Below are positions 1 through 9,704 of a stretch of 64,000 bases of DNA, one piece after another. Source of the stretch: Vibrio aestuarianus. GTDB taxonomy: Bacteria > Pseudomonadota > Gammaproteobacteria > Enterobacterales > Vibrionaceae. The stretch covers positions 18,488-82,487 of the forward strand of contig NZ_JAAZTU010000018.1 in NCBI RefSeq assembly GCF_012395185.1, given 5' to 3'. Made by a program: the position numbers and the translations under genes. How positions within the stretch are numbered: position 1 is the stretch's first letter; each line of letters opens with the position of its first letter. The notes under the pieces were generated by a model. That model saw only the letters and a list, made by a program, of their open reading frames with translations. It was not told the DNA's origin and made no database searches.

Positions 1-1
1 T

Positions 2-991
2 CAATTATTACAAGCAAGTACTGCCGCATTAGTCGCTTTGACTTATGGGTTTGGATATCAATCTCATTGGTTACTCGCCGCAGCTCAGATGGTGTTTTGG
101 ACTTCTAGCAATTTAGCTTGGTCAACCAATAATGCTTTTACCCAAGAGAATTTTTATCAACATGAATATGCTTCGATTTCTGGAAAACAAGAGATCATCA
201 TGCAGGGAACGACTTTGGGGGCAGGGGCATTGGGTGTTGTGCTACTAGAAATATGGGGGATGTTTGAATTCTCGTGTTTCGCTGCGATAGCTTCTGCAAT
301 CGCGAGTGTTAGCTATATATTGACACCTTATCGCCGACAATTACGTCAGTCAATGTCGGTCTCTTTTATGGCGCAAATGAAGGCGAGTAGAGAGATATTC
401 ACGCAGCGACCACACTTTTATGTTTTTTTAATGCTCTCGGCGTTGAGCTACCCAATACTCACTTTTCTCACTAAGTTAGTGCCTATTTGGTTTTCAGAAA
501 TAGGCATCTCGGGTGAGTGGTTTGCGGGTTATAACATTACCTTTGGAATGGGTTCATTAGTGACTGGTCTGTTTGTCGGAAGGTTATTAGGTTTAGGCTC
601 TCATCGAGTTATTATGATTGGCTCAATGGGGCTAGTCGCTATCATGCTCATTGGCATGAGTTTATCATTTTCTCCGCAACTACTACTGATGTTTACGTTC
701 TTCTTTGGCACATTTAACGCCTTAAACCGTGTTGCTCGTACAAACTGGATGCATCACAGTATTAGTATTGATCAACGTGGCCGAGCAGACGGAGGGCTAC
801 AAATGTTTGCGACCTTAGCTCAAAGTATCAGTTATGTCGCCATCGCCTTTTTAAGTCATTTCGGCATAACGCAACTCGGTTTTTTGCTTGCAGCCGGTGT
901 TATGGTTATGGCGGTCTTGATTATGATACGCCTGAACAAAGGGCCAGAGCTTACAACGAGGACGATTATTCAACCGAGCGTAGGCTCATAA
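2..991 (+). CDS. MFS transporter, 5' end outside the window
   Basis: The reading frame is open from the left edge (Q-L-L-Q-A-S-T at base 2), so the true start lies upstream; the TTG at 38 is only the first possible start inside the window. About 330 residues are visible and they form many hydrophobic segments separated by short basic loops. One such loop, PYRRQLRQS, looks like the central cytoplasmic loop of a 12-helix major facilitator permease. The protein would be an inner-membrane secondary transporter. The substrate cannot be told from the sequence. It ends 10 bases before the convergent sugar dehydrogenase gene, and I saw no hairpin between the two. Confidence 0.75.
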   Translation, partial: QLLQASTAALVALTYGFGYQSHWLLAAAQMVFWTSSNLAWSTNNAFTQENFYQHEYASISGKQEIIMQGTTLGAGALGVVLLEIWGMFEFSCFAAIASAIASVSYILTPYRRQLRQSMSVSFMAQMKASREIFTQRPHFYVFLMLSALSYPILTFLTKLVPIWFSEIGISGEWFAGYNITFGMGSLVTGLFVGRLLGLGSHRVIMIGSMGLVAIMLIGMSLSFSPQLLLMFTFFFGTFNALNRVARTNWMHHSISIDQRGRADGGLQMFATLAQSISYVAIAFLSHFGITQLGFLLAAGVMVMAVLIMIRLNKGPELTTRTIIQPSVGS

Positions 992-1001
992 ATGAGTTTG
1001 G

Positions 1002-2078
1002 TTACTGAGGCTGGAGACGGAAGATTTTTCCACTATCGGTTGAAAAGTAAATATAACCATCGGGGCTGATGGTGATGTCTCTTACACGTTCGCTAAGGTT
1101 TTTCAGCAACCGATTTGATTCTGTTAGCTTACCGTTTTTAATCGATACCACATTAATGTGTGCTAATTTCAGTGCACCCGCTAATATTTTACCATTCAAT
1201 TCTGGGTACTTTTCACCACGATACAACACCATGTTACTTGGTGCGATAGAGGGAATGTACACCAGTTTTGGATCTTCCATGTTCGGTAGAGATTCGGCTT
1301 CACCGACATCCAGTGGCCCCCAATATTCTTTACCGTGAGAGACTCTTGCCCACCCGTAATTTGCGCCTTTCTTAATCAGGTTGATCTCGTCACCCCCACG
1401 TGGTCCGTGCTCGATAGACCATAGTTGTTTGGTTGCTTTGTCATAAAAGAGACCTTGAGGGTTTCGATGACCGTAGCTCCAGATTTCAGGTTTGGCTTGG
1501 GCGGGTTGAAAAGGGTTATCTTTAGGAACAGAGCCATCAAGATTAAGGCGCAAAATAGCCCCCGCATGTGTTTGGATATTTTGTCCGTTGTCGCGATCGC
1601 CTCGGTCACCAATGGTGAAGTAAACCTTATCGTCGACAAACGCAATGCGGCTCCCATAGTGCTGGCCAGTATCAGTTATCGCGTCAGCAACAAATAGATC
1701 TTTCCAGCCGAGCAGAGCAGTGTTGTGTAGTGTTGCGGTGGCTAATGCAACAGTATTACCTTTGTCGGTGCGTTTAGTATAAGTGAAGAACAGTTTCGGA
1801 TTTTGTGCGTCTGTATTAGGTGAGAGTGCAACATCAAGTAAGCCACCTTGGCCGCTAGTGTTAACATCTGAGACGCGATAGAGCTTTTCTTTTTTGCCGG
1901 ACGCTATATCGAGTAACGAAATCGTACCATTTTTCTCAGTAACAACAGCGTGTTGATCGTCAAGAAACTCAATGCCCCAAGGGATCTGGAATCCATTAGC
2001 CACTTCTTGAGCTCGGTATTCTGCCGCCAGGGTCGAGAGGGATAGACAAATAAGTAGCGTTGCGACAACTGTTCTCAT
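1002..2078 (-). CDS. PQQ-dependent sugar dehydrogenase family protein (YliI/Asd-like)
   Basis: This 358-residue protein begins with a Sec signal peptide (LLICLSLSTLAA) and is probably periplasmic. It carries signatures of the soluble aldose sugar dehydrogenase beta-propeller family: IPWGIEFLDD near the mature N-terminus, GHRNPQGLFYD, EHGPRGGDEINLI and KGANYGW. Members of this family oxidise aldoses using PQQ, or bind PQQ without a proven substrate. No PQQ synthesis genes are seen here, so the cofactor would have to come from elsewhere in the genome or from the medium. The length is normal for the family and the ATG follows a purine-rich stretch (AGAGAGGAAGGA). Confidence 0.85.
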   Translation of the reverse strand: MRTVVATLLICLSLSTLAAEYRAQEVANGFQIPWGIEFLDDQHAVVTEKNGTISLLDIASGKKEKLYRVSDVNTSGQGGLLDVALSPNTDAQNPKLFFTYTKRTDKGNTVALATATLHNTALLGWKDLFVADAITDTGQHYGSRIAFVDDKVYFTIGDRGDRDNGQNIQTHAGAILRLNLDGSVPKDNPFQPAQAKPEIWSYGHRNPQGLFYDKATKQLWSIEHGPRGGDEINLIKKGANYGWARVSHGKEYWGPLDVGEAESLPNMEDPKLVYIPSIAPSNMVLYRGEKYPELNGKILAGALKLAHINVVSIKNGKLTESNRLLKNLSERVRDITISPDGYIYFSTDSGKIFRLQPQ

Positions 2079-2279
2079 GATTCCTTCCTCTCTGAAGTAT
2101 GGCTGTATCTACAAATTAGCATTAAATTCAGTGATTGGCAGACCATTAGTTGTATATAAATGTAAAATTCTACGATATGAACTTCCCTGACTAGGACAGA
2201 TCACTGTTGTTTAAAACTAATTTTATAACTTAGTCTATTTCAACAAACCAAAGCCAAATAGCGATGAACTAAAAATAAA

Positions 2280-2306
2280 AATCCAGTGTATTGTAGACAC
2301 TGGATT
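2280..2306 (-). terminator. Rho-independent terminator of the lipoprotein gene
   Basis: A perfect 10-bp stem (AATCCAGTGT with ACACTGGATT) encloses a 7-base loop. On the minus strand it is followed by a T-rich run (TTTTTATTTTTAG). It lies about 50 bases downstream of the lipoprotein stop codon. Confidence 0.75.
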
Positions 2307-2352
2307 CTTATTACGTACTGATACCTAGAGTTCTTAGATAACGTCTTCAGCT

Positions 2353-3813
2353 TTATTGACAAGCGTCTTTTGACCAGCTCACACCATCATTTGAGCACTC
2401 AACCGAGTTTGTCCCATTCTGGTAATAATAACCTCTAGTCCAGTTACCTTGAGAATATTTAGACGTTATTATTTGAGTATAATCAAACGGAGTATTTTCA
2501 ATGTATGCATTTTTATGTCTGCCCCAGCTATCTGCACCATATGAACTATTGTCATCAAAATCTACCGACAAGTAGTCTAGCGCATCAAAGTCGCTGCGAG
2601 AGACACTGTCTAATGAATCTTCTCGATCAACCCACTCCGGGTGCGGAGCTTTATTACTAAAATTGAAGTCCGCTTGTACTTGGGTGTACTGATCTTTGTA
2701 GTCACTTACAACAGCAAACGTCAAGCTTTGCATGAATCCAGCACCTATATTTTGATCTGAGCAGCTTTCCCAATCCCGCTGTTGAGACAAGCTACGGTTC
2801 ACCACACCAAAGGTGGTCAGTGAGTTAGGTTGTACCTGTTGCTTAATTGTTTCCTGAACTGAACACGAATACTGTATTCCATCACTTTTCAATGAGAGCC
2901 AAGCTTCTTTGTCATACTCCAAACCATTTTTCTTCTGGCTATTACGCTCAATATGTTTATTTAAAATCAGTTCAGTATTTAGATCTGCTGAAACTTCATG
3001 TTCGATAACAATCAACTTGTCAGCGGTCATCACTGTTTTAACTTTATACCACTTATTAATTTCAGCTTTTTTAGAGTCATCCCAATGCTTCCAATAATAA
3101 TCAACATAAGCTTGCTGGGCTGTTGGGTTCTCTTTTTGAATATCTTTGGTCTCTTGATAAGACTTTTTGATAGCGGGCATCATTTTTTGCGCTAAGTTAT
3201 AGAGCTCGGCATTTTGATCTTTAACGAAATCGCCATACAAGTCCTCAACCGCGATGTTGTATCGATTCGCAATTCGGAAGTCATGCTCCCTCACATTTCT
3301 GATAATACTATCTTGAGTATTTACAGCTTGCTTCAAAGCTGAACAACTGTTTAATCCACCTTCATGTAAGTCAGCTTGAATTTCGTTCCATAACACTGTA
3401 GTCAGCGGAGTCGTTGATTTAATTTGTAGTTCAGAACTCACTGTCATTACTGGTGGGAATACTAACTGATAAGGTTCGGTAATCGGTGAGTTAGGGCTGT
3501 CCGCATCAATTGCACCGATCGGAACGTTCACGACGATTGGCGCATAGTCCATGCAGTCAGAATTAGAACCAGTTAAAGACAATTGATAATTGCCTTCATT
3601 GTCCGTAATGCTACTTGGCTCTCCCTCATCTAGTACGCCATTATAATTGATGTCCAAAAAGGCGGTTGCCCCTGAAATGTAACCGTCAATGGCCACACCT
3701 TGTAGGGTTTTCGTTTGAGGAGCGGGAGCAGGGGTACTGCTACCACTATCTCCTCCGCCACAAGCCGTAAGGCCACCAACTATAATTACGATAGAAATAA
3801 GCTTAAGTTTCAT
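2353..3813 (-). CDS. Putative surface lipoprotein with N-terminal SdrD_B/carboxypeptidase-regulatory-like repeat
   Basis: The N-terminus is a lipoprotein signal with lipobox LTAC (Cys18), followed by a Gly/Ser linker and a Pro-Ala run. Residues 38-80 (GVAIDGYISGATAFLD, NYNGVLDEGEPSS, TDNEGNYQLSL) match the beta-sandwich repeat that many marine gammaproteobacterial surface proteins carry directly after the lipid anchor. The remaining ~400 residues have no motif I recognise; they are hydrophilic, rich in Asp, Asn and Gln, with several cysteines near the C-terminus. It is probably attached to the outer membrane. It is monocistronic with its own terminator. Confidence 0.7.
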   Translation of the reverse strand: MKLKLISIVIIVGGLTACGGGDSGSSTPAPAPQTKTLQGVAIDGYISGATAFLDINYNGVLDEGEPSSITDNEGNYQLSLTGSNSDCMDYAPIVVNVPIGAIDADSPNSPITEPYQLVFPPVMTVSSELQIKSTTPLTTVLWNEIQADLHEGGLNSCSALKQAVNTQDSIIRNVREHDFRIANRYNIAVEDLYGDFVKDQNAELYNLAQKMMPAIKKSYQETKDIQKENPTAQQAYVDYYWKHWDDSKKAEINKWYKVKTVMTADKLIVIEHEVSADLNTELILNKHIERNSQKKNGLEYDKEAWLSLKSDGIQYSCSVQETIKQQVQPNSLTTFGVVNRSLSQQRDWESCSDQNIGAGFMQSLTFAVVSDYKDQYTQVQADFNFSNKAPHPEWVDREDSLDSVSRSDFDALDYLSVDFDDNSSYGADSWGRHKNAYIENTPFDYTQIITSKYSQGNWTRGYYYQNGTNSVECSNDGVSWSKDACQ

Positions 3814-4043
3814 TCGATTAGATCCTAATGAAATACATTAATAAGTAGAGTTGCCATTGAGGGGATGACCGAGAATGACTCAAATGGTTATGGATGGCCA
3901 TAATAGTCATTTACATTCAAAAGAAACATGAAAGGTTAGAGGGAATTCATGCATGTTTTATTTTGGCCAAAGCTAAGTAAGCGCGCCCTAAACCTGCATT
4001 CTAATCACCCAGCACGAATAATAAGATCAAACGAATAAAAAAC

Positions 4044-4095
4044 GTCAGGTTTTGCCTTTTGCTTTTGAATAAAGTAGCCAAATGCAAGACCTGAC
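4044..4095. repeat. REP/MITE-like inverted repeat
   Basis: The arms GTCAGGTTTTGCCTTT (from 4044) and AAATGCAAGACCTGAC (4080-4095) are imperfect inverted copies of GTCAGGTCTTGCATTT with a short spacer. They form a hairpin of about 52 bases in the gap between the lipoprotein and the TamA-like gene. Repeats with this kind of sequence are often mobilised by REP-associated transposases, but no such transposase is present here. The rest of the gap (3814-4247) shows no gene. Confidence 0.45.
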
Positions 4096-4247
4096 CCCAT
4101 ATGTGATCGATGTTTTTAGACAGCACATTGTGCCTCTTAGCATCGGTGACTAGTCACATAGGGAGGGTATCGTCCTGCATATACGATTAACTTGATTCCC
4201 ATCACCGCAATAGACTATTGAAGTGTAAGATTAACGCAAACAGACAT

Positions 4248-5954
4248 ATGGCTTCTTTGGTAAAAAAAATAGTGGGTATATCAATCTGTGCGTCGCTCCC
4301 TGTTTGCAATGTTTTTGCAGCGGAATTTACGATTCAAGGGTTGGCTAAACCATTAGAGAAAAACCTCGAATACTATCTCTCGCCATTGTCTGAAACCCCT
4401 GCTAAGAACATTTCTCAAGGGCAACTCAGAAAGTTAGTTAATGATGCACTAAACCCATACGGCTATTATCACCCCAAGTTTAATGTATCTAAAAATGCAG
4501 ATGAACAGGTGTCCATTGATGTGGACGTTGGTCCAGTAACGCTTATCTCGAGCTCTAGCATCTTGATCACGGGAGAAGCAGCCCAAGATCAAGATTTTAT
4601 TAATTTGACTGATGCCGCCAAGCTTCAACAAGGGCAGCCCCTTTCTCATTCAGACTACGATTCATTGAAGCGAAACTTATTGTCCCTTGCACAACAAAAA
4701 GGCTATTTAGAAGGTCATTTTGTGCAGTCAGTGATAGAAGTGATCCCAAGCATGAACCAAGCGAATGTAAAGGTGCATTTTGATAGTGGTGTTCGTTATC
4801 ACTTTGGCGAAGTTTCTGTGGTGAGCTCGGTTATAGAAAACGATCGTATTGAAGCTTTAAGTCCATTTGCTAAAGGGGATGGATTTAATTCCATCAAACT
4901 GGGCGAATACCAATCTAACCTTTCACAGACTAACTGGTTTCGCAGTGTCGCGGTAAAAGGCAATTTTGATCAAAAAACCGAAGACAACCAAGTGCCTATC
5001 GAAGTGTCGACAGTCCCTAATTCGCGAAACATAGTCCAAGTTGGTGGTGGTTATAAGACAGACTTAGGTCCTAGAGCATCACTTAAATGGACTAAGCCCT
5101 GGTATAACAGTCGTGGGCATAGTTTGAATGCGGAAGCATCGCTCTCTCAACCTGAACAATCGCTTTTGATGGGTTACAAAATACCGACCAAAAATGTTCT
5201 AACGGATTACTACGGTATTCAGTTTGAATCTACGCGTGTCGATTATAGAGATACAGCGAGTTTTACCAATAAACTTACGTTCGAAAAGCACTGGCAGTTA
5301 GAGCGTGACTGGCAAAGTACGATGCATGTGAGGTATTTACGAGAGCAATATCAACAGGCATCGGAAGATAGTCAGTCACAATTGCTAATGCCAGGTATCA
5401 CTTTTTCTCAGCTTGAGCGTAAAAATGATCAACTGGAATTGAATCATCGGCATATTTATTCTTTAGAATACTCAGAGCCTTACTTACTTTCAGATTCTCG
5501 GTTGCTTCATTTGGAAGGGAACAGCGTGTTATCTTGGGATATAAGCGAGAAGCAAAAATTTCATTTTCGTTCAAATGTCGGCATTAATATTGTTAATTCA
5601 CTTGAAGATGTTCCCTCGTCGCTTCGTTTTTTTGCTGGTGGTGACGAGAATTTACGTGGGTATGATTATGAGTCGATCTCACCACGAGATGAAAATGGTG
5701 CGTTAACAGGGGCTCGTTATATGTTTACCGCTGGTTTTGAATATCAGTATCAGGTTTACCGGCAAGTTTGGTTGGGCGCGTTCTATGATATTGGTGATGC
5801 GTTTAACGACGATATTGCCTTGAAGCGTGGAACAGGCTTGAGCTTAATTTGGAATTCCAAGTACGTACCAATGAAAGTTGATTTTGCTTACGGATTAGAT
5901 GCACCTGAGGGCGATGAGTTTCGAATCCATTTCTCAATTGGGACTCAGTTCTAA
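4248..5954 (+). CDS. tamA: TamA-like Omp85 outer-membrane assembly protein
   Basis: The precursor has a signal peptide (MASLVKKIVGISICASLPVCNVFA as judged from composition), about three POTRA-like segments over the first ~260 residues, and a C-terminal 16-strand barrel. The barrel holds the hallmark FFAGGDENLRGYDYESISP, very close to the TamA consensus, and the chain ends in a beta-strand with terminal Phe. Family members insert autotransporters and related barrel proteins together with the inner-membrane partner TamB. A tamB gene normally follows, but here the next gene is a convergent phospholipase D, so this may be an orphan or second copy. I chose the ATG at 4248 because the signal peptide begins there; a TTG lies 30 bases upstream. 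Confidence 0.88.
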   Translation: MASLVKKIVGISICASLPVCNVFAAEFTIQGLAKPLEKNLEYYLSPLSETPAKNISQGQLRKLVNDALNPYGYYHPKFNVSKNADEQVSIDVDVGPVTLISSSSILITGEAAQDQDFINLTDAAKLQQGQPLSHSDYDSLKRNLLSLAQQKGYLEGHFVQSVIEVIPSMNQANVKVHFDSGVRYHFGEVSVVSSVIENDRIEALSPFAKGDGFNSIKLGEYQSNLSQTNWFRSVAVKGNFDQKTEDNQVPIEVSTVPNSRNIVQVGGGYKTDLGPRASLKWTKPWYNSRGHSLNAEASLSQPEQSLLMGYKIPTKNVLTDYYGIQFESTRVDYRDTASFTNKLTFEKHWQLERDWQSTMHVRYLREQYQQASEDSQSQLLMPGITFSQLERKNDQLELNHRHIYSLEYSEPYLLSDSRLLHLEGNSVLSWDISEKQKFHFRSNVGINIVNSLEDVPSSLRFFAGGDENLRGYDYESISPRDENGALTGARYMFTAGFEYQYQVYRQVWLGAFYDIGDAFNDDIALKRGTGLSLIWNSKYVPMKVDFAYGLDAPEGDEFRIHFSIGTQF

Positions 5955-5968
5955 CTTAAAATTGTATT

Positions 5969-6003
5969 AAAAAAGGGCTTAACCAATGGTTAAGCCCTTT
6001 TTT
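5969..6003. terminator. Bidirectional Rho-independent terminator
   Basis: Stem GGGCTTAACC/GGTTAAGCCC with a 3-base loop is flanked by six A on the left and six T on the right. It can end both the TamA-like transcript and the convergent phospholipase D transcript. Confidence 0.9.
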
Positions 6004-6011
6004 GTTGTCGG

Positions 6012-7472
6012 TTACAGCTCGAACTCAGCGTCCATTTTCCTAAAAATCCAATCGATAAACTCGTGTTCAGCACCATAGTTAGGGTTATCAACGGAAGTTT
6101 CACTAGGGGATGACCATAGAGGCTCACCTTGTTCATCCAGTGTCACTTTCCAGAACAAGTCTTTGTCTCCCAGTAGATACTCTTGCAAGTGTTTGGCAAA
6201 AGCGTCACTGCGGATAAACAATCCAAACTCCAGATTTAAAAAGTCTGATCTGGGGTCAAAGTTGGAAGATCCAATAAAGCTTAGCCTGTCGTCAAAGATT
6301 AGCGCCTTGTTATGATAAAAAGTATCACCATGATAGAAATGATCTTCGTTGTGGGCCGTATCTTTATATTCGTACAGGTCAACACCTTTATTTAATAGTG
6401 TGATGCGATGCTTTTGGTAATACGCTGGAATAAACCCAGAGTCATTCGATGCCGAAGAGTTGGTGAGTATAGTCACCTCTGTCCCTTGCTTTTCGAGCTG
6501 TTCTATTACAGAGAACTTACCTTGCGTCGGCACCATATACGGGGTTGAAATGATCACATTTTTAGCGGCATTCAACTCAGCTTTGATGGTTCGCTCGGCT
6601 CGCGTACGAAAATAAGGCTTGTTGTTTTCGAGTTTTTTTAACGAGTCGAAGACAGGAGTAACCTCAGCACTAATCAAATCAGGCTGTTTCAATTTGGCGA
6701 CTTGGTCATAGACATCTTGAATGACCGGTGTATTGCCTTTGTTTGCCTTTGCCTTTGCCATTGCTTTGTAGAAGTCAGCATAACGATGATTCTCATCGAC
6801 TTTGATAAGTTCTTGGATGGGGGTCACATGCTTACTGTTCCACATATGGTTGTAGTTGGCATCAAAGGCTTTGATGACATCACCTTGGAATAGTACGTCC
6901 AAATCAAAGAAATTTGCTTTTTTGTTGTAACCGAAATAATCGCTACCAATATTTCGCCCACCTAAAATCATGTTCGTATGGTCAACATTAAAATATTTCT
7001 CATGTAAGCGGTTGTCTAATCTGTCTTGGTTCGAGGCAAAGTTAATCGCACGGCCAAGCCAACCTATTTTTCGAGAATCAAACGGGTTAAATATACGGAT
7101 TTCAATATTTTCGTGGCTATCGAGTTCGGCAAGCCACTTTTCGTTGAATACCATAAGGTCATCAAGGGTGAGCCTTACTTTTACGCCGCGGTTGGCGGCA
7201 AATTTGATTTCGCTTAACAGCAAGATGCCTAAGGTGTCTTTCTCCCAGTCGAAATACGTCATATCAATCGATGATTTTGCGTTGCGAACCAATTGGATAC
7301 GTTTGGCAAAAGCCTCTGGTGCACTCGCGAGCAGGGCAACTTCTGCATGATAGCTTTGTGCCTGCCAATCTGATTCAAAGTCTGGTTCTACTTTGGGGTA
7401 AGGCTGTGCGCATCCTGCGACAAATGCGACACACAATAGGACACATAAGGTACGAAGTGTTTTGTTAAACAT
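6012..7472 (-). CDS. Phospholipase D family lipoprotein
   Basis: The 486-residue protein starts with a lipoprotein signal (VAFVAGC, Cys21). It contains two HxK(x)4D catalytic motifs, HEKYFNVD in the first half and HNKALIFD in the second. This two-motif layout defines the PLD superfamily and predicts a covalent phosphohistidine intermediate acting on a phosphodiester. The downstream GRNIGSDYF and GSSNFDPRS segments complete the two active-site signatures. Length and lipid anchor resemble periplasmic PLD/cardiolipin synthase-like proteins. I placed the start at 7472 because longer forms would translate through the esterase terminator at 7506-7527. The substrate is unknown. Confidence 0.88.
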   Translation of the reverse strand: MFNKTLRTLCVLLCVAFVAGCAQPYPKVEPDFESDWQAQSYHAEVALLASAPEAFAKRIQLVRNAKSSIDMTYFDWEKDTLGILLLSEIKFAANRGVKVRLTLDDLMVFNEKWLAELDSHENIEIRIFNPFDSRKIGWLGRAINFASNQDRLDNRLHEKYFNVDHTNMILGGRNIGSDYFGYNKKANFFDLDVLFQGDVIKAFDANYNHMWNSKHVTPIQELIKVDENHRYADFYKAMAKAKANKGNTPVIQDVYDQVAKLKQPDLISAEVTPVFDSLKKLENNKPYFRTRAERTIKAELNAAKNVIISTPYMVPTQGKFSVIEQLEKQGTEVTILTNSSASNDSGFIPAYYQKHRITLLNKGVDLYEYKDTAHNEDHFYHGDTFYHNKALIFDDRLSFIGSSNFDPRSDFLNLEFGLFIRSDAFAKHLQEYLLGDKDLFWKVTLDEQGEPLWSSPSETSVDNPNYGAEHEFIDWIFRKMDAEFEL

Positions 7473-7505
7473 AGGACTCTCGTAGGATTTAAAAAGGGTC
7501 GTTAT

Positions 7506-7527
7506 AAAAAAGGCCAGCGAACTGGCC
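7506..7527 (-). terminator. Rho-independent terminator between esterase and phospholipase D genes
   Basis: On the minus strand GGCCAG-TTCG-CTGGCC is followed by six T. The stable UUCG-type tetraloop hairpin sits just after the esterase stop and before the phospholipase D start, which separates the two transcripts. Confidence 0.88.
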
Positions 7528-7539
7528 TTATTCATTAAT

Positions 7540-9570
7540 TTAGTCTTGCAGGTAGTTCATCAAGATTCCTTGATCTTCTAGACCACTAAGGCGACCGTTT
7601 CGCAGCTTCGCATCAATGCCTTTATTTTCTGTTCTATCCCAATCTTGAGCAGAAAGGTGAACGCCGTTTTCATCAATCAGCAATATAGAGTCTTGTGTTG
7701 CATCATATTGATAATCTGAGAACAATTCGTCGCTGAACCATACACGTGACATTTCGTTCATTAGCTTTTTATCTTTTGAGCTAGGGTGAGTTTCTGTACC
7801 ATCCATTTTGACGGCTTTGTTAAACACAAACGGAAGTTCAGAACCGTTACAAGCACCAGTGATACAGCTGATAGATTTCAGCAGGTCACCTAAGTCTTCT
7901 ACTTTACCATCAGGCCCAGTGTTGTAAGTCCAGATATTAAAGCTTGGGCTATGATTAAAGTAATACATGGTGGCAGCTTCACTTTGAGCTGCTTTCAATC
8001 GTGCTGGACCTGTGAACAGCATGTCCTTCATGATCGTGCGATATTGCCCCATGTTGTCAAAGGCACCACTTAACTCGTGCTCGTCATTTGGATAGAAGTC
8101 AGCTAGCGCAAGCAAGTTACTGCCAGTATCGTTATCGTTCTTCAAACCAAAGAAAAGCGGAGTAATGGCTTCATAAGCGGACTTTGGCAATTTCTCAATC
8201 AAGTCTTCGAGAGCTAGTGGCGCGCTAAACTCATCACTGCTTGCCAGTGTTTGAATACGTGCTTCAACAAGTTGTTTATTTCCGTCAACAGATAACCATT
8301 CAGCCATACGTTGCGCTGTGTACTCAGCATCACCCGTGTCTTCACCCATTAGGTCAATGATAAGCGGCACTAAAGACATTAAGTTTGGTAGAAAGCTCAT
8401 GCTACCTGAGTCTTTCGCATTAACACCAATAACGGTTGGGACAACGAAGTTCTCTTGACTGGGTTGTGGTTTTCCCATTTCATCTTTACAACTACCAGTA
8501 ACCGAGTATATTTGAGAACACTCTAAGTAGGGCGCATAAGGCATCAGTGTGGCCATTGGGGTGTTGTCCGATTCAGGGCTAAATATCGGGAAATCTAGCG
8601 ACGACAACAACCAGTTTTCTAATCGTTGAAGTGGATCTAACGTTTCACTTTGTGTTTCTAATACTTGCTCTAATGGTGCGCTACGTAGGTTATCCAAATC
8701 GGCCGCTTGATCTTTGGCTACGTTGTAGCTTTTGTATTCAAAGCCATATGGCATACTTTGCATGATGGCGCGTTGGAAATAGGTATCTTCCAACTCACCC
8801 TCGGCGACTTTTTGTTGCAATAAAGCGATCGACATAGCACCTGAGCCTTGGCCCATCAGGGTGACGTTACCAGCGTTACCACCAAAGTCTTGAATATTGT
8901 CTTGCACCCATTTTAATAGGGTTTCTTGGTCACCAAGACCATAGTTACCATTGTCGTCTTTGTCGGTACCTTTTACCCAGCTGGAACCAAGTAAGCCCAA
9001 GCGGTAGTTAAACGTCACGGCAATAAATGGATTACCTTCATCTGCACCTTGCGCCACCACTTTGTCACCGTGGATCATCGGGTTTGCACCTGAGCCGTAT
9101 TCAAAATCACCACCGTGGATAAATACATAAACAGGTAGGTCTTCACCTTGAACGGTGCCTACAGGACGCCAGATGTTTAGGTTTAAACAGTCTTCGCTCT
9201 GTGCTTGAGTCGTTGCTTTGATTTGTGGACAAGCATCACCAAATTGAGTCGCATCAATATCACCTGAAAAATCAACGGTATTACTGTGATCAAACCGCAC
9301 GGCCTCAGCAAAGGTGATGCCTTTGAAAGATTCAACAGAGCCAAGCTTTTCTTCACCTTCAGCGGTTGTGATAACTAGAGATTCTTTCATTGCTTTAACG
9401 TTGGCATTGCCAACTGCAACATCAACCGTTTGGGCTGGTTGAGGTTTTAATGGTTCAGGTTTCACTGGCGCACCAGAGTTTCCAGAGTCATCGCTGCCAC
9501 AGGCAGAAAGTAAAGCTGCAATAGAGATTGCAAGTATTGAGCGTCTAGTGATTTGCATTGTCATGTCCAC
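7540..9570 (-). CDS. Type-B carboxylesterase lipoprotein
   Basis: This is a 676-residue alpha/beta hydrolase with a lipoprotein signal (LLSAC, Cys24) and a short Pro/Lys linker. It shows the type-B signature EDCLNLNIWRP (~126-136), the oxyanion HGG (~152-154), and the nucleophile elbow GQGSG with Ser243 rather than the usual GESAG. A late HPSSKD segment probably carries the catalytic His. The family hydrolyses carboxylic esters. The anchor suggests action at the outer membrane, perhaps on extracellular lipids or polyesters, which is inference. It is longer than typical bacterial para-nitrobenzyl esterases (~500 residues), with extra insertions between residues 270 and 480. The start could also be the ATG four codons later. 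Confidence 0.85.
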   Translation of the reverse strand: MDMTMQITRRSILAISIAALLSACGSDDSGNSGAPVKPEPLKPQPAQTVDVAVGNANVKAMKESLVITTAEGEEKLGSVESFKGITFAEAVRFDHSNTVDFSGDIDATQFGDACPQIKATTQAQSEDCLNLNIWRPVGTVQGEDLPVYVFIHGGDFEYGSGANPMIHGDKVVAQGADEGNPFIAVTFNYRLGLLGSSWVKGTDKDDNGNYGLGDQETLLKWVQDNIQDFGGNAGNVTLMGQGSGAMSIALLQQKVAEGELEDTYFQRAIMQSMPYGFEYKSYNVAKDQAADLDNLRSAPLEQVLETQSETLDPLQRLENWLLSSLDFPIFSPESDNTPMATLMPYAPYLECSQIYSVTGSCKDEMGKPQPSQENFVVPTVIGVNAKDSGSMSFLPNLMSLVPLIIDLMGEDTGDAEYTAQRMAEWLSVDGNKQLVEARIQTLASSDEFSAPLALEDLIEKLPKSAYEAITPLFFGLKNDNDTGSNLLALADFYPNDEHELSGAFDNMGQYRTIMKDMLFTGPARLKAAQSEAATMYYFNHSPSFNIWTYNTGPDGKVEDLGDLLKSISCITGACNGSELPFVFNKAVKMDGTETHPSSKDKKLMNEMSRVWFSDELFSDYQYDATQDSILLIDENGVHLSAQDWDRTENKGIDAKLRNGRLSGLEDQGILMNYLQD

Positions 9571-9704
9571 AGTTGTTTGTTGTTATCAAACAAGCGGCTC
9601 CATGCGCTAGTTTCATCCTGAAGTATTGCTTGATATATTTATTTCGCTGATGGGATGTATCTTAAAGCTATTTATTATATCGATGTAATCGCATAAAGAG
9701 GACG

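Noticed and set aside
1069..1338. Plus-strand frames across the sugar dehydrogenase, lipoprotein and PLD genes
   Set aside because: All are shadows of well-supported minus-strand genes with signal peptides and family motifs.
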